From Planctomycetia bacterium (lineage in GTDB: Bacteria > Planctomycetota > Planctomycetia > Pirellulales > Thermoguttaceae), in the NCBI GenBank assembly GCA_030527205.1, contig JAUNBG010000004.1, positions 1 to 64,000 on the forward strand: a stretch of DNA of 64,000 bases. Reading direction: 5' to 3'. The notes beneath the pieces were generated by a model, which searched no databases, was not told the origin of the DNA, and saw only the letters and a program-made list of their open reading frames with translations. The position numbers were made by a program, and so were the translations under genes. Positions 26,852 to 35,872 of the stretch are shown here, piece by piece. Within the stretch, counting starts at the first letter, position 1. Every line of letters begins with the position of its first letter.

Positions 26852-27835
26852 ATGAAAATTTTAACTTTTTCTCATCTCGCCGCTTCGTTTCTTTGGGTCG
26901 TTTGCGCTTCGACGCTTTTATTTGCCGAAGAGCCTTTGTCGAAATTGGATTCGGAACATTCTCGACGCTCGGAATCGTCGACGGGTCTTCTTGTTTTGAC
27001 GCATGGGTCGCCGTCGCCGAATTGGGCGAAAACCGTTGAAAACTTCGTCGAACGGCTTCGTGAACTCGACAAAGAGAACGCTCGTTTTAAAGCAATTGAA
27101 GGGGCGAACCTGGAATTTTGCCAACCGGACGCGGCAACGGGAATCGAAAGACTGGAGCAAGCGGGTTGTGAACGGATAATCGTCGTTCCGGCGTTCGTTT
27201 TTCCGACTTCCCATAGTCATTTCGACGTTCCCGCTGTTTTGGGACTTTATTCGTCTCCCTCAATTCGAGAAACGCTTGCCGAAGAAAACGCTCGCGTCGC
27301 CCAGCCGAAGGTTCCGATAACGGTCGTTCAAACGCTTCACGAAGGCGAACTTTTGAAAAAATTCGTTTTAGACGAAACAGCAGCTCTTTCGAAAAATCCG
27401 AGCGAAGAAGTTTTAATTTTGATCGCTCATGGCGACGAAGGACATGAAGGGTTAATCGATCCGACAATGCGCGAGCTGGTTACGCAAACTTGCGGACGCC
27501 TCGGACTAAACGAGGGGAATTGGGCTTATTGCGAAGTCGGACAGTCTTACGATCGAACCGTTTCGCCGTTGATTCGTCGATATGTCGGCGAAGGCAAGCG
27601 AGTTTTGATTGTCGGACTTTATTTAATAACGTCGGCGGAAAAAATCGCTCGAATATCGCAACAATTTCATCAATCGGCGAATTCTTCGTCGATTGAGCCG
27701 GAACCGTCAATCGTATCGGAACAAACGGCGTTTTCTCCGAATGGAATCATTTCCCATCCAAACGCGACCGAATTTGTTTTGCAAGCAGCGATCGAAGTTC
27801 TTGATTCGTCGGAAGCGAAACGCCCTTTCAAATAA
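26852..27835 (+). CDS. Exported two-domain CbiX/SirB-like chelatase
   Basis: 327 residues. Signal peptide: MKIL start, hydrophobic residues 8-24, likely cleavage after LLFAEE region. Two tandem CbiX-type halves follow: LLVLTHGSPSPNWAKTV...RIIVVPAFVFPTSHSHFD (about 46-140) and LILIAHGDEGHEG...RVLIVGLYLITSAEK (about 188-275). Each half keeps a His-Gly of the metal site. CbiX/SirB enzymes insert cobalt or iron into sirohydrochlorin in the cytoplasm; an exported form is unusual, though a periplasmic CbiK is known in Desulfovibrio. Codon use is rich in TCG and GCG like its upstream neighbour, unlike most of the window. Metal or tetrapyrrole handling outside the cytoplasm is inferred. Confidence 0.78.
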   Translation: MKILTFSHLAASFLWVVCASTLLFAEEPLSKLDSEHSRRSESSTGLLVLTHGSPSPNWAKTVENFVERLRELDKENARFKAIEGANLEFCQPDAATGIERLEQAGCERIIVVPAFVFPTSHSHFDVPAVLGLYSSPSIRETLAEENARVAQPKVPITVVQTLHEGELLKKFVLDETAALSKNPSEEVLILIAHGDEGHEGLIDPTMRELVTQTCGRLGLNEGNWAYCEVGQSYDRTVSPLIRRYVGEGKRVLIVGLYLITSAEKIARISQQFHQSANSSSIEPEPSIVSEQTAFSPNGIISHPNATEFVLQAAIEVLDSSEAKRPFK

Positions 27836-27901
27836 TTGGTGTCCTCGGCTTTTAATAACGTTCTTAGGGGCTTGATAAAAGCGGCGATATTTTTATAATA
27901 T

Positions 27902-28014
27902 AATGGAAGAATTAATTCCCTCCCAGGAGCGTCAGCGTCTTGTCTGCAGGAATTTTTTCAACAAAATTTCCCGAGACGAGTCGAATTCCCAAAACTCGTT
28001 TTTAGAAATTCCTT
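27902..28014. repeat. Repeat family A, copy 4 (degenerate left end)
   Basis: Right end TTTTTAGAAATTCCTTAA is close to consensus; the left end (AATGGAAGAATTAA) has diverged. Internal GGAGCGTCAGCGTCTTGTCTGCAGG corresponds to the family's central palindrome. Confidence 0.65.
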
Positions 28015-28109
28015 AAAACATTAACGTCGGTTTATTCGACGAAAAACAGCTTGTCTTGTCCCGCATTTTTGCCGGACATTCGTTTTAACGAACCGACAGA
28101 AGAACAACT

Positions 28110-28148
28110 CCCCTTAAGCAGCGATTAACCTAACCGCTGGTTGAGGGG
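28110..28148. other. Long intergenic hairpin
   Basis: CCCCTTAAGCAGCG pairs with CGCTGGTTGAGGGG: 13 of 14 positions pair (one G-U, one mismatch) around an 11-nt loop. No U-run, so not an ordinary terminator. Lies between the CbiX-like and nnrD genes. Confidence 0.6.
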
Positions 28149-28197
28149 GCGAATTCAATCGGAATAATGTTTTTCAATTCGTTTTTTCGGTTCCGGA

Positions 28198-28310
28198 TTG
28201 AAATAAGTTTCAAAATGCTTCGTTTTTTCTTCTAAAAATAACAGAACGATCATTCTGTTTGCGTTATGTCTCGTTAATGTCTTTAAGGAGAACAAAACCA
28301 AAGTTGAAAT
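28198..28310 (+). repeat. Repeat family D, copy 2
   Basis: Aligns with 24862-25034: TTGAAATAAGTTTC, TTTTTTCTTCTAAAAATAACAGAA and GGAGAACAAAACCAAAGTT. Located just upstream of nnrD. Confidence 0.55.
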
Positions 28311-28383
28311 CGAAGCCGCAGCGGTTCTTTTTGCGGCGCGAACGCGGAACGGCTTTTGTCTATTCGAATGGTTAAAAATCCCA

Positions 28384-29631
28384 ATGAAAAAGAATATGGA
28401 TCAGAAAAAAGTCTGTTTTTTGCAATCATTGCCAGAATTGCCAGTTCGTCAGCCAAACGCTCATAAGGGAACTTTTGGATTATCGATTCTGCTGGGCGGA
28501 AGTAAGGGAATGAGCGGTTCCATTTCGCTTGCAGGTCAAGCGGCGTTAAAAGCAGGTTCCGGACTTGTTCGTTTAATAGTCCCGGATTCCATAATTGATC
28601 TTGTCGCCGGAAATGCTTTGGAATATATGACTTTTCCCCTTCCGTCCGATCGGATCGGTCGAATCGCTTTGAAAGGTCAAAAAAAAATCAATGACGCTTT
28701 ACAATCAGCAACCGCCGTTGCCATTGGCCCCGGTTTAAGTCGATCGCTTGGGCTCGAAGTCCTGGTCGAATCGCTTTTTTATTCGTTGCCGCAACCGCTT
28801 CTTCTTGATGCTGACGCATTAAATCTTTTAGCTCAAAGAAAAGTTTTTCAACAACTTTCTCCCCAAAAGTTGCAAACGTTTAAGAATCAATATTTCCCTC
28901 AAAATAACCCAAACTGTTTTTCTTTCGTCAAATCAAACATTTTAAAAGAAAATCAAAAGTTTCGTAATTCTCAAAAAAGAACTGAAACTCAAAAATCAAT
29001 TGATCACTCAAAATTAACTGCTTTTTCAAAATTAGCTAATCATACAGAATTAACAGACTTTTCGGAATTGTCCGTTTTCCCAAAGTTGAATAATCCCTCA
29101 AAATCAATCAATAATCCGATATTTACTAATTATTCAAAAGAAAACAACCGCAAAAGTCAATCGGCAAACGGACAATATCAACGCATTTTGACGCCTCATC
29201 CGGGAGAGTTTGCTCGTCTTTCCGGCATTAAAATATCGAATGACAAAATGGAACGTTTGGCTGCAGCTCATTTGTTTGCTCAACTCAATGCGCCAATCAT
29301 TCTTGCTTTGAAAGGTCATGAAACGATTGTTTCTGACGGTCAACGTTTTTTTGTCAATCAAACGGGAAATCCAGGAATGGCAACAGGCGGAAGCGGAGAC
29401 GTTCTGACCGGGATAATAACCGCTTTACTCGCTCAAGGACTCAACGGATTTGAAGCCGCAGAAGTCGGCGTTGCTCTGCATGGATTGGCAGGCGATTTGG
29501 CCGCCCATTCTCTTCCCATGGAATCCCTCGTTGCTCAGGATCTGATTCGTTTCCTTCCCGATGCCATTGACTCCTTTAAAAAGGCAAAAGCGGAAAACAA
29601 CAAATTTGAGGAAAATGACAAATATAACTGA
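28384..29631 (+). CDS. nnrD: ADP/ATP-dependent NAD(P)H-hydrate dehydratase with a large insertion
   Basis: 415 residues. Ribokinase-fold carbohydrate-kinase-like family that dehydrates damaged NAD(P)HX. Visible motifs: GTFGLSILLGGSKGMSGSISLAGQAALKAG at the start, LLDADALNLLA near 140-150, then RILTPHPGEFARLSG, LALKGHETIVSDG and the catalytic GNPGMATGGSGDVLTG near 330-345. The NnrE epimerase half is not fused here. Odd: about 105 residues between LNLLA and RILTPHPGE, where relatives have a short loop; it is rich in Ser/Asn/Lys and contains a degenerate KLxxFSELxxFPKL-like repetition. The kinase core is otherwise complete. Possible start at the first Met (28384) or Met6. Confidence 0.9.
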   Translation: MKKNMDQKKVCFLQSLPELPVRQPNAHKGTFGLSILLGGSKGMSGSISLAGQAALKAGSGLVRLIVPDSIIDLVAGNALEYMTFPLPSDRIGRIALKGQKKINDALQSATAVAIGPGLSRSLGLEVLVESLFYSLPQPLLLDADALNLLAQRKVFQQLSPQKLQTFKNQYFPQNNPNCFSFVKSNILKENQKFRNSQKRTETQKSIDHSKLTAFSKLANHTELTDFSELSVFPKLNNPSKSINNPIFTNYSKENNRKSQSANGQYQRILTPHPGEFARLSGIKISNDKMERLAAAHLFAQLNAPIILALKGHETIVSDGQRFFVNQTGNPGMATGGSGDVLTGIITALLAQGLNGFEAAEVGVALHGLAGDLAAHSLPMESLVAQDLIRFLPDAIDSFKKAKAENNKFEENDKYN

Positions 29632-29645
29632 TTGTTCTAAGAATC

Positions 29646-29674
29646 TTGACAGATTTCGTTGTTTTTTCTATAAA
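29646..29674 (+). promoter_or_regulatory. Near-consensus promoter without an adjacent gene
   Basis: TTGACA (29646-29651), exactly 17 nt, TATAAA (29669-29674). The next convincing start codon is at 30201. It may give a 520-nt leader or drive a small RNA; the interval 29675-30185 contains no ORF I trust. Confidence 0.6.
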
Positions 29675-30200
29675 CGATAAAAAATTCGTTGACAGTTTGG
29701 CGATGACAAATTAAAATCGAAATAGGATTGTTTTTGGAAAACGACCTTATCGCGTCCTTCTTTCATTCGTTTCCGATCTTTTTGACGATTATTGCGTTGA
29801 CAAAGAAGAAAACGTTCATAATAATAGAGGAAACGATCGAATCGCTTTGTTCCTTCAGAGATCGAATCCGGAATGGACAAAAGCTAATCTTTCGAAAGTC
29901 GAGACTCCAAAAACTTGAGAGTCAAAGATCAAACAAGCGGGCGACGGGCGATATTCGTTTCCGCAAATCAACCTTATTGATTCGCTTTATTGAAACATTA
30001 ACCTGATTCAATACAAAATATTTAAAATAGAATAAATCAAAAAACAACATGTCCCTCCGAATATCGGGGTTTTAGGAACATTTAAAAACTGCAACGCGAA
30101 TAAAACCGCTTCAGAATATTGTTTTTAAAATCAATTTGAATCATTGGAAGTTTCATTGTTTTTTGTTCAAATAGCTTTCAACAGCAAAGGAGCAATTATT

Positions 30201-31937
30201 ATGGCTATGGCAAGAACTCAAGGAGTTACTATTGCGCTTATCATTTTCATTATCTTGACGTTGACATTCGGCGTATTAAGCTATTTTATGGGACAGGGAT
30301 ACAGCGAAACAGCCCAAAAATTAAAGGAATCAGAAGGAAAGGTTCAGTCGGCAGAAAACGACAACCGAACGTTGTCGAAGAATTTGGAAGATTTGATAGG
30401 AAAAACCGGTTTTGTTGGTTATGACGTCAAAGACGTTTCCAAACTCATTGAAGATATGGAATCTGATATTCAAAAAGCCTTTATTAATGAAAATGCGGTT
30501 CCTTCGACTTATAAAGATGCCGTTGAAACTCTTGGCAACTATTTTGCAAAAATCAAAGAAGAAAATAAGACGTTACAAGAAAACCTTCAAAAAAGTTTGG
30601 AAGAACAAAAGCGTCAAATCAGTTTAACGCAAGAACAAAAAGCGCAATTTGAAAAAGATCTTGAAGCGGCAAGAACCGACTTTCAAAAGACCAATGACGA
30701 TAACCAGGCCAAATTGCAAGCAATCGAAGCTAAATATCAACAGTTGACCAAAGAACTTGATGACAAAAAACTCTCGGCAGACGAAGCTGTTGCGCAAGCG
30801 AAACAGCTTGAAGCCGATTCGACCGAAGCGGTTTCGAAAATAGTCAATATAAATGAAGATCTTCGCGATCAACTCGAACAAATGAATAAATTGATGGGAA
30901 TTTCGTTGAACGACCTGGATCAGGAAACTCGCGAACTTTTAAGCAATAAGGTTAAAATGGATTTCGATGTTCCCAATGGGAAGGTTCTTTATGTCGATCA
31001 AAGCGAAAGAACAATTCGTTTAAATATAGGCAAAGCGGACGGCGTTCAACCGTTAACAAAATTTGGCGTTTTCGAATATGATACAATGAACGTTGGCGGA
31101 GCGGTTCCAAAGGGAAGCGTCGAAATCATTCGAATATTGAGCGATCATGAATCCATTGCCAAAATTCTGACCGATGAAATGACCAATCCCATTATGCCGG
31201 AAGATTTGATCTATACGCCGCTCTGGACGACCGGGGATAAACGAAAATATGTTCTTGACAGCCAACTTGATATCGATAATGACGGCAAAAGCGATCTCAA
31301 TAAGCTGATTACTCTTATTCGTTCCAGCGGCGCTGAAGTCGTCGGTTGGATTAATGATGAGGGAGTTATTCAATCTTTCGACGCCGATGGCGATATTGTT
31401 AGTCAAATGATTATGATTGATGAAAATGATCCTTCTCAAACCATTGATATTTCGAAAAAAATGCAATGGATCGACGAAAACAACAATGTCATTGAATTCA
31501 ATAATATTATTAAACCGGGACTGACTGCTTTGATTACAAATGGCGTTATCAATTATGATGAGAAAATCAAGGCTAATGTTGTTTCTCCCAAAATCAAAAA
31601 TCGTTTATTGGCTTCTCATAATCTTTTCATTGCCAGCGCCCGGGAATGCAATGTTCCGCAATTGACTCTTTCAGATTTCATGACGCGAATCAATTATAAA
31701 GAAACGGTTAATGTTACAAAATATCAGGAAGAGGGAGGAATTGATAATCAATTTACAGGATCAACGGCTCCTGTTGTCTCAACAGCTCCTGTTGCGCCCA
31801 TTTATATTCCGGGAAAAATTGATAAACAACCCATTTCAAGCGGAAACGTTTCGCCGCAATATGGCAATAACAACGATAAATATCCGACCTCGACAGGAAA
31901 AGTCAGCGATTATTATTTCAGAAAACGAACTCCGTGA
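30201..31937 (+). CDS. Membrane-anchored coiled-coil protein
   Basis: 578 residues from ATG 30201, which has AAAGGAG at 8-nt spacing; the upstream in-frame codons from 30144 have none. One membrane helix (about residues 9-31), then an about 220-residue Gln/Glu/Lys-rich coiled coil (35-250), then a globular region beginning VLYVDQSERTIRLNIGKADGVQPLTKFGVF, a beta-rich segment of the kind found in cell-envelope proteins such as MreC/FlgT-type domains, then DIDNDGKSDLNKLITLIRSSGAEVVGW, BRCT-like in appearance. The tail is Pro/Asn/Ser-rich. Planctomycete genomes carry such conserved hypothetical proteins; function unknown, envelope scaffold suggested. A perfect terminator follows. Confidence 0.8.
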   Translation: MAMARTQGVTIALIIFIILTLTFGVLSYFMGQGYSETAQKLKESEGKVQSAENDNRTLSKNLEDLIGKTGFVGYDVKDVSKLIEDMESDIQKAFINENAVPSTYKDAVETLGNYFAKIKEENKTLQENLQKSLEEQKRQISLTQEQKAQFEKDLEAARTDFQKTNDDNQAKLQAIEAKYQQLTKELDDKKLSADEAVAQAKQLEADSTEAVSKIVNINEDLRDQLEQMNKLMGISLNDLDQETRELLSNKVKMDFDVPNGKVLYVDQSERTIRLNIGKADGVQPLTKFGVFEYDTMNVGGAVPKGSVEIIRILSDHESIAKILTDEMTNPIMPEDLIYTPLWTTGDKRKYVLDSQLDIDNDGKSDLNKLITLIRSSGAEVVGWINDEGVIQSFDADGDIVSQMIMIDENDPSQTIDISKKMQWIDENNNVIEFNNIIKPGLTALITNGVINYDEKIKANVVSPKIKNRLLASHNLFIASARECNVPQLTLSDFMTRINYKETVNVTKYQEEGGIDNQFTGSTAPVVSTAPVAPIYIPGKIDKQPISSGNVSPQYGNNNDKYPTSTGKVSDYYFRKRTP

Positions 31938-31975
31938 GATTTCCAGAAATGAGATTCTAACTTTTTCATCAAAGC

Positions 31976-32010
31976 AAAAAGGAGAACGTTTGTCGGCGTT
32001 CTCCTTTTTT
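31976..32010 (+). terminator. Terminator of the coiled-coil gene
   Basis: AAAAAGGAGAACG pairs perfectly with CGTTCTCCTTTTT around an 8-nt loop and ends in Ts. The remaining bases to 32245 show nothing further. Confidence 0.92.
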
Positions 32011-32245
32011 AATGTTCTATTCAGCCTTATTGAAAAACGTCAATCGTTGATTTCATAAGCCGGTTTGACGTTCGGATAACTCAAATTATTTCGTTTCGGA
32101 TCAAATATCAAAATTGGAACGACAAATGTCAAGGCGTTTGAATATCGTTTATCGAGGTTGAATGAGTTGTCCCAATGAATAAATTGCCGGGAAACGTTTT
32201 TGGATTGCTCAATATTTTCGACACAAACAATTTATGAGACAAGAT

Positions 32246-34912
32246 TTATTTGCTGAATGGATTTAATTTGCTGAAAAACGATTTTTCTTTGGTTGAATTG
32301 GTTTGCTCAAGGGCATTGTCATTATTTGATGATAACTTGACGGAAGGAACATTAGACGAGTTCTCTGTTAATTCAAGATTTTGTTGAAGGACAGACTTTC
32401 CTTTTGTTTTTTGTGCCTGTTTTTCATATTCGTTTTTGCGTTTAATTGCTTCTTTAGCAGCTTTTGATAAAGCCGTTTTGTATTCTTGGGGCGATAACTC
32501 AACAACTTCAGCGCCCAGATTAATCGCATTTTGTAAGCCCGCGTCGGTTGACTGAACCAGTTTTCGATTTTTTGAAGGTTTGCCCTCTTCTGACCAGGAT
32601 TCAATTGATTCGCTTTCAGCGGGAACATATTTGTCTTCTTCTGCCAGAGAAAGTTTGCTCAAATTTTCAAAGGCATCAAAATCCAAAGGAGTCCGATTGT
32701 TGTTTAGACTTGGGGTCGGATTACTGGAATAAGCGTCCTTGATCGAATTCAAGTTTTCGATCGAATGCAGATTAGTATCAACGGGACTTTGAACGACATA
32801 ATTTTGAACATAACTTGGCGTTGACGGTTTTGTATTGGAATTATTCAGTTCGGAAGAAAATGATGTCGTCATTTTTGCATTATTGTCGAAAGGAATTTCC
32901 TGAACGAATGAAGGATTTTGATTTTTCCTGGTCGAATTGGATTTTTTGGACGATGAAACCGCATAACCTTGAGATTCATCAAAAAAACATTCTTCCTGAT
33001 CTGTTGGATTTTCCTCTTGATTGATAACAGGTTGGGAATAAGAAAAATGTTCTGGCTTGTTTATCGTTGTTTGAGGAACCTCTGGAAACTCTTTTGTTGA
33101 AGAAGGAATCTGTTGTTGAATCGAGTCAGGCTTGGAAGAAACATTATTGATATTCAAGCGATTTCCAAAAGAAATATCATTATGAATAATATTGTTGGTC
33201 AGTTCCGACAATTCCTGATCTTGTTGCGAAATATTGTTATTTGTGTGCAACGATTCCGCCGATTTTATGATTCTCTCAGGTTCTTCGAGCATTGAAGAAA
33301 TGTCTGTCAGGTTTTGATCTTCTTTTGAATCGACGGAAAGGTTCTTTTCCAATTCCTGTTGAGCTGAAAGGATTGGAATTTGATCCTTTTTCTTTTCCAA
33401 AGAAACTTTCTCTTGAATTTCAACGTTCATTGGAGTTTGGGAAAGATATGGCTCATCGATTTCTGTTTCGATAATGATTTTTTCTTCTGAATGGATTTTC
33501 TCTCTTTGATCGTCAATGGGCACAGAAAGAGTATCCGCTAAAGCAGGAATCAAAAGATTCGACAAGTTTTGTTTCGTTTCTTCATTTTGATCATTCTGTT
33601 CCTCAATAATATTGGTCAAAGATTCCTTCTCAAACTCCAATTCGTCTTCAGACATATTAAATATTGGCATAAGAGAATCAATTCTGGAAAAATCCAGATC
33701 ATTATCTCGAACCTTATCTTCTTGAACAAGAGTTTTTGTGTCGGCCCCGTTTGTTATATTTGACAATAATTGAGGCGACTCCAATTTCTTTCTTTCCGGT
33801 TCATTATCAAGCAACAATGATAATTTTGGCTCTTTTTCTGTCAACAGATTTTCGTTGTCAAAGTTCTCGCAAACGTTTTTTTCGTCGGAATCTTTTGGCA
33901 ATTGATAACTTGAAAAACCGACAGGAAGATCAGTTTTTGTCTGATCGTCCGATTCATTTCCGACCGCAGGAATTGCCATTAAACCCGTTTGTTCCGATTT
34001 TGTTCTTTTGCTTAATAATTGAGCAACGGTCAATTCTTCCCGTTTGAATTTATTCGTAATCCGCGGCGGACAGACTTGCTGATTGTGGGCGATTTCCAAC
34101 ATTTGAGCTTCAAATTTTTCTCCGCGAATAAGATCGCCTTCTTTGTAACATTCTTCTGCTAAAAGATGGTAAGCCTCTAATTCTCCGACGCCCTTTTTCA
34201 ACGGTTCAAGACAATCGCTGCGTCCCCGTTGCTTAAGGATGGCTAATCCCAAATATTTTTGCGATTCAAGATTATCGGGATTCATTTCCGTCAGTTGAAG
34301 AAAACATTTTTCTGCTTCTTCAAAACGTTTTGCATCAAACATTAGTTTAGCGTAATCAAAGAAATATTCGGAATTCTGATTCGAAACCAATTCGTTGGCT
34401 CGCAGATAATATTTTTCCGCTTTTGCGTGCTGATTACGCTTATGAGCGACCAACCCCAACTGATGATTGACCTCGGCCAAACTCTCCGTTGAAATATTAT
34501 CATTTATCGCATTAAGATATTGATTATAATATCTTTCCGCTTCGAAATATCTTTCAGCCGCAAAACAGGAATCGGCCCGATCCAATATATCCTGAGGATC
34601 AATTGATTTTTGAGCCGGTTTATTTGACCTTGTTATAAGATTTTTGTCCCCATAGGGGTCATTATTATCTCTTTGAGTACTTGAGGTTATCAGGCCTTCT
34701 TTTTTCAATTGTTGAATATCCTTTTCTGTACCAAAATCTTTGACATCAAAAGATTGTTCATTGTCTACAGAAGAGTTGAACATTGCTATTGAAGCAAAAG
34801 GATTAATTCCAATGGAACTGTCATCGCTTGCGCAACCAGACAAACAGATCAATAGAAAAGCAAATCCTAAAAGCAGAAAATAATGGCTTTTATTTCTTAT
34901 CATTGTTTTCAT
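32246..34912 (-). CDS. TPR-repeat lipoprotein with long disordered region
   Basis: 888 residues from ATG 34912 (AGGGAG upstream); lipobox LSGC with Cys27 after a hydrophobic signal segment. Residues about 90-260 contain tetratricopeptide repeats (AERYFEAERYYNQYLNAI, HQLGLVAHKRNQHAKAEKYYLRA, AKLMFDAKRFEEAEKCFLQLTEMNPDN, QKYLGLAIL). Residues about 290-800 are low-complexity, Asn/Ser/Glu/Gln rich and probably disordered. The C-terminus has a short conserved-looking segment NAINLGAEVVELSPQEYKTAL and an Asn/Ser-rich tail. Likely an outer-membrane or periplasmic protein-interaction scaffold. The in-frame codons before 34912 are not needed. Confidence 0.8.
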   Translation of the reverse strand: MKTMIRNKSHYFLLLGFAFLLICLSGCASDDSSIGINPFASIAMFNSSVDNEQSFDVKDFGTEKDIQQLKKEGLITSSTQRDNNDPYGDKNLITRSNKPAQKSIDPQDILDRADSCFAAERYFEAERYYNQYLNAINDNISTESLAEVNHQLGLVAHKRNQHAKAEKYYLRANELVSNQNSEYFFDYAKLMFDAKRFEEAEKCFLQLTEMNPDNLESQKYLGLAILKQRGRSDCLEPLKKGVGELEAYHLLAEECYKEGDLIRGEKFEAQMLEIAHNQQVCPPRITNKFKREELTVAQLLSKRTKSEQTGLMAIPAVGNESDDQTKTDLPVGFSSYQLPKDSDEKNVCENFDNENLLTEKEPKLSLLLDNEPERKKLESPQLLSNITNGADTKTLVQEDKVRDNDLDFSRIDSLMPIFNMSEDELEFEKESLTNIIEEQNDQNEETKQNLSNLLIPALADTLSVPIDDQREKIHSEEKIIIETEIDEPYLSQTPMNVEIQEKVSLEKKKDQIPILSAQQELEKNLSVDSKEDQNLTDISSMLEEPERIIKSAESLHTNNNISQQDQELSELTNNIIHNDISFGNRLNINNVSSKPDSIQQQIPSSTKEFPEVPQTTINKPEHFSYSQPVINQEENPTDQEECFFDESQGYAVSSSKKSNSTRKNQNPSFVQEIPFDNNAKMTTSFSSELNNSNTKPSTPSYVQNYVVQSPVDTNLHSIENLNSIKDAYSSNPTPSLNNNRTPLDFDAFENLSKLSLAEEDKYVPAESESIESWSEEGKPSKNRKLVQSTDAGLQNAINLGAEVVELSPQEYKTALSKAAKEAIKRKNEYEKQAQKTKGKSVLQQNLELTENSSNVPSVKLSSNNDNALEQTNSTKEKSFFSKLNPFSK

Positions 34913-35872
34913 ATTTGACGACTCCCTGATATTTGTCCGGCTTATTGAATAAAATCTCAATATCAAAAAAAACATGCAAAAGTCCAAATTTCAAATTGGC
35001 CCGAAATGGGATATTTTAATTTGGCTTTCCCTTCTGTAATCCAACCTTCATTCGTTGTCAGGATTACGGAATCAAGACTCAGGATTTTTCAACCGGCTTG
35101 AATTTATAAAGATAAAAGAAAAGTAAAAATGTCGCTGTTCAACGCTTTTCAAAAACGACTTTTCGTATTGTTAACCTGTTTCAGGCTCATAAACGCTGGT
35201 TTAATCCTGTAATTTTTCCTTTGAAAAAAAGGAACATTTAAACCGTCAGATTATGATATCTAAATCATTTAATGAACGCATAAACTTTTTGTTCCGAATG
35301 ATCTTGTGAAGAAAAGATTTTCATAACAAAAAATATCTTGAACACTTTTCTTATATTTATCGGCAAGAATGCGATTGTTCATTAGAAGAAAATCGCTAAA
35401 AAACATAGAATTGTTATATTTTAACAAAAGTCAGGTTTGCTTATTTTCTTTATATTCGTTAATTTCTATATATTCGCAATGGGAGACGGTTTCGTTCGAG
35501 GCGTTTCGAAGACGACCGATCCTGCTATTTTGGCTGATATGCCCGGATTTGTTTCCTGCGAAAAAGATCAGGAACGTCAGAAGAAATATGATTTCCGACG
35601 CTCTGAGGAACTTCGTTTCCGAACAACAATTCAGAATAAAACGAAGGCATTTGATTAAAATGGCGGCAGTTTAACGTTTTGTTGTTTTTTTGAAATAGAC
35701 AACGATAATTGAGATATTCAAGCGAAAACGCAAAACATTTAGGCCAGTCATGAACGGTCAGGGCTGCAGAAAAAGTCGGCAAAATTTGATGAATTGACAA
35801 CAGAGAAATCATTGGTCATAATATAAATCATAAAGATCATCAATATTATCAGGAATTTTAGGAGATAATCAA
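34913..35872. other. 960-bp divergent intergenic region
   Basis: Separates the TPR lipoprotein (minus) from the SDR gene (plus). Apart from a possible 59-codon ORF (35479-35658) I see AT-rich sequence without repeats of the families found elsewhere, and no clear structured RNA. Confidence 0.5.
35479..35658 (+). CDS. Possible small hypothetical protein
   Basis: 59 codons beginning MGDGFVRGVSKTTDP. Codon choice (GTT, CGA, GAA, TTC, TTG) resembles the real genes of the window and the peptide is hydrophilic. There is no ribosome-binding site; a TATATT box ends about 4 bases before the ATG, so a leaderless transcript would be required, or this is the remnant of a larger gene. No family recognised. 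Confidence 0.25.
   Translation: MGDGFVRGVSKTTDPAILADMPGFVSCEKDQERQKKYDFRRSEELRFRTTIQNKTKAFD

Larger units (their letters stand above)
27836..28383. other. Intergenic region rich in palindromes
   Basis: 548 bp between the CbiX-like gene and nnrD, holding repeat family A copy 4, the 28110-28148 hairpin and family D copy 2. No ORF or known RNA recognised. Confidence 0.6.

Noticed and set aside
29728-30006. 92-codon ORF downstream of the orphan promoter
   Set aside because: Starts at TTG without a ribosome-binding site; composition (poly-Ile/Phe then Arg/Lys) does not look like a protein of this genome.
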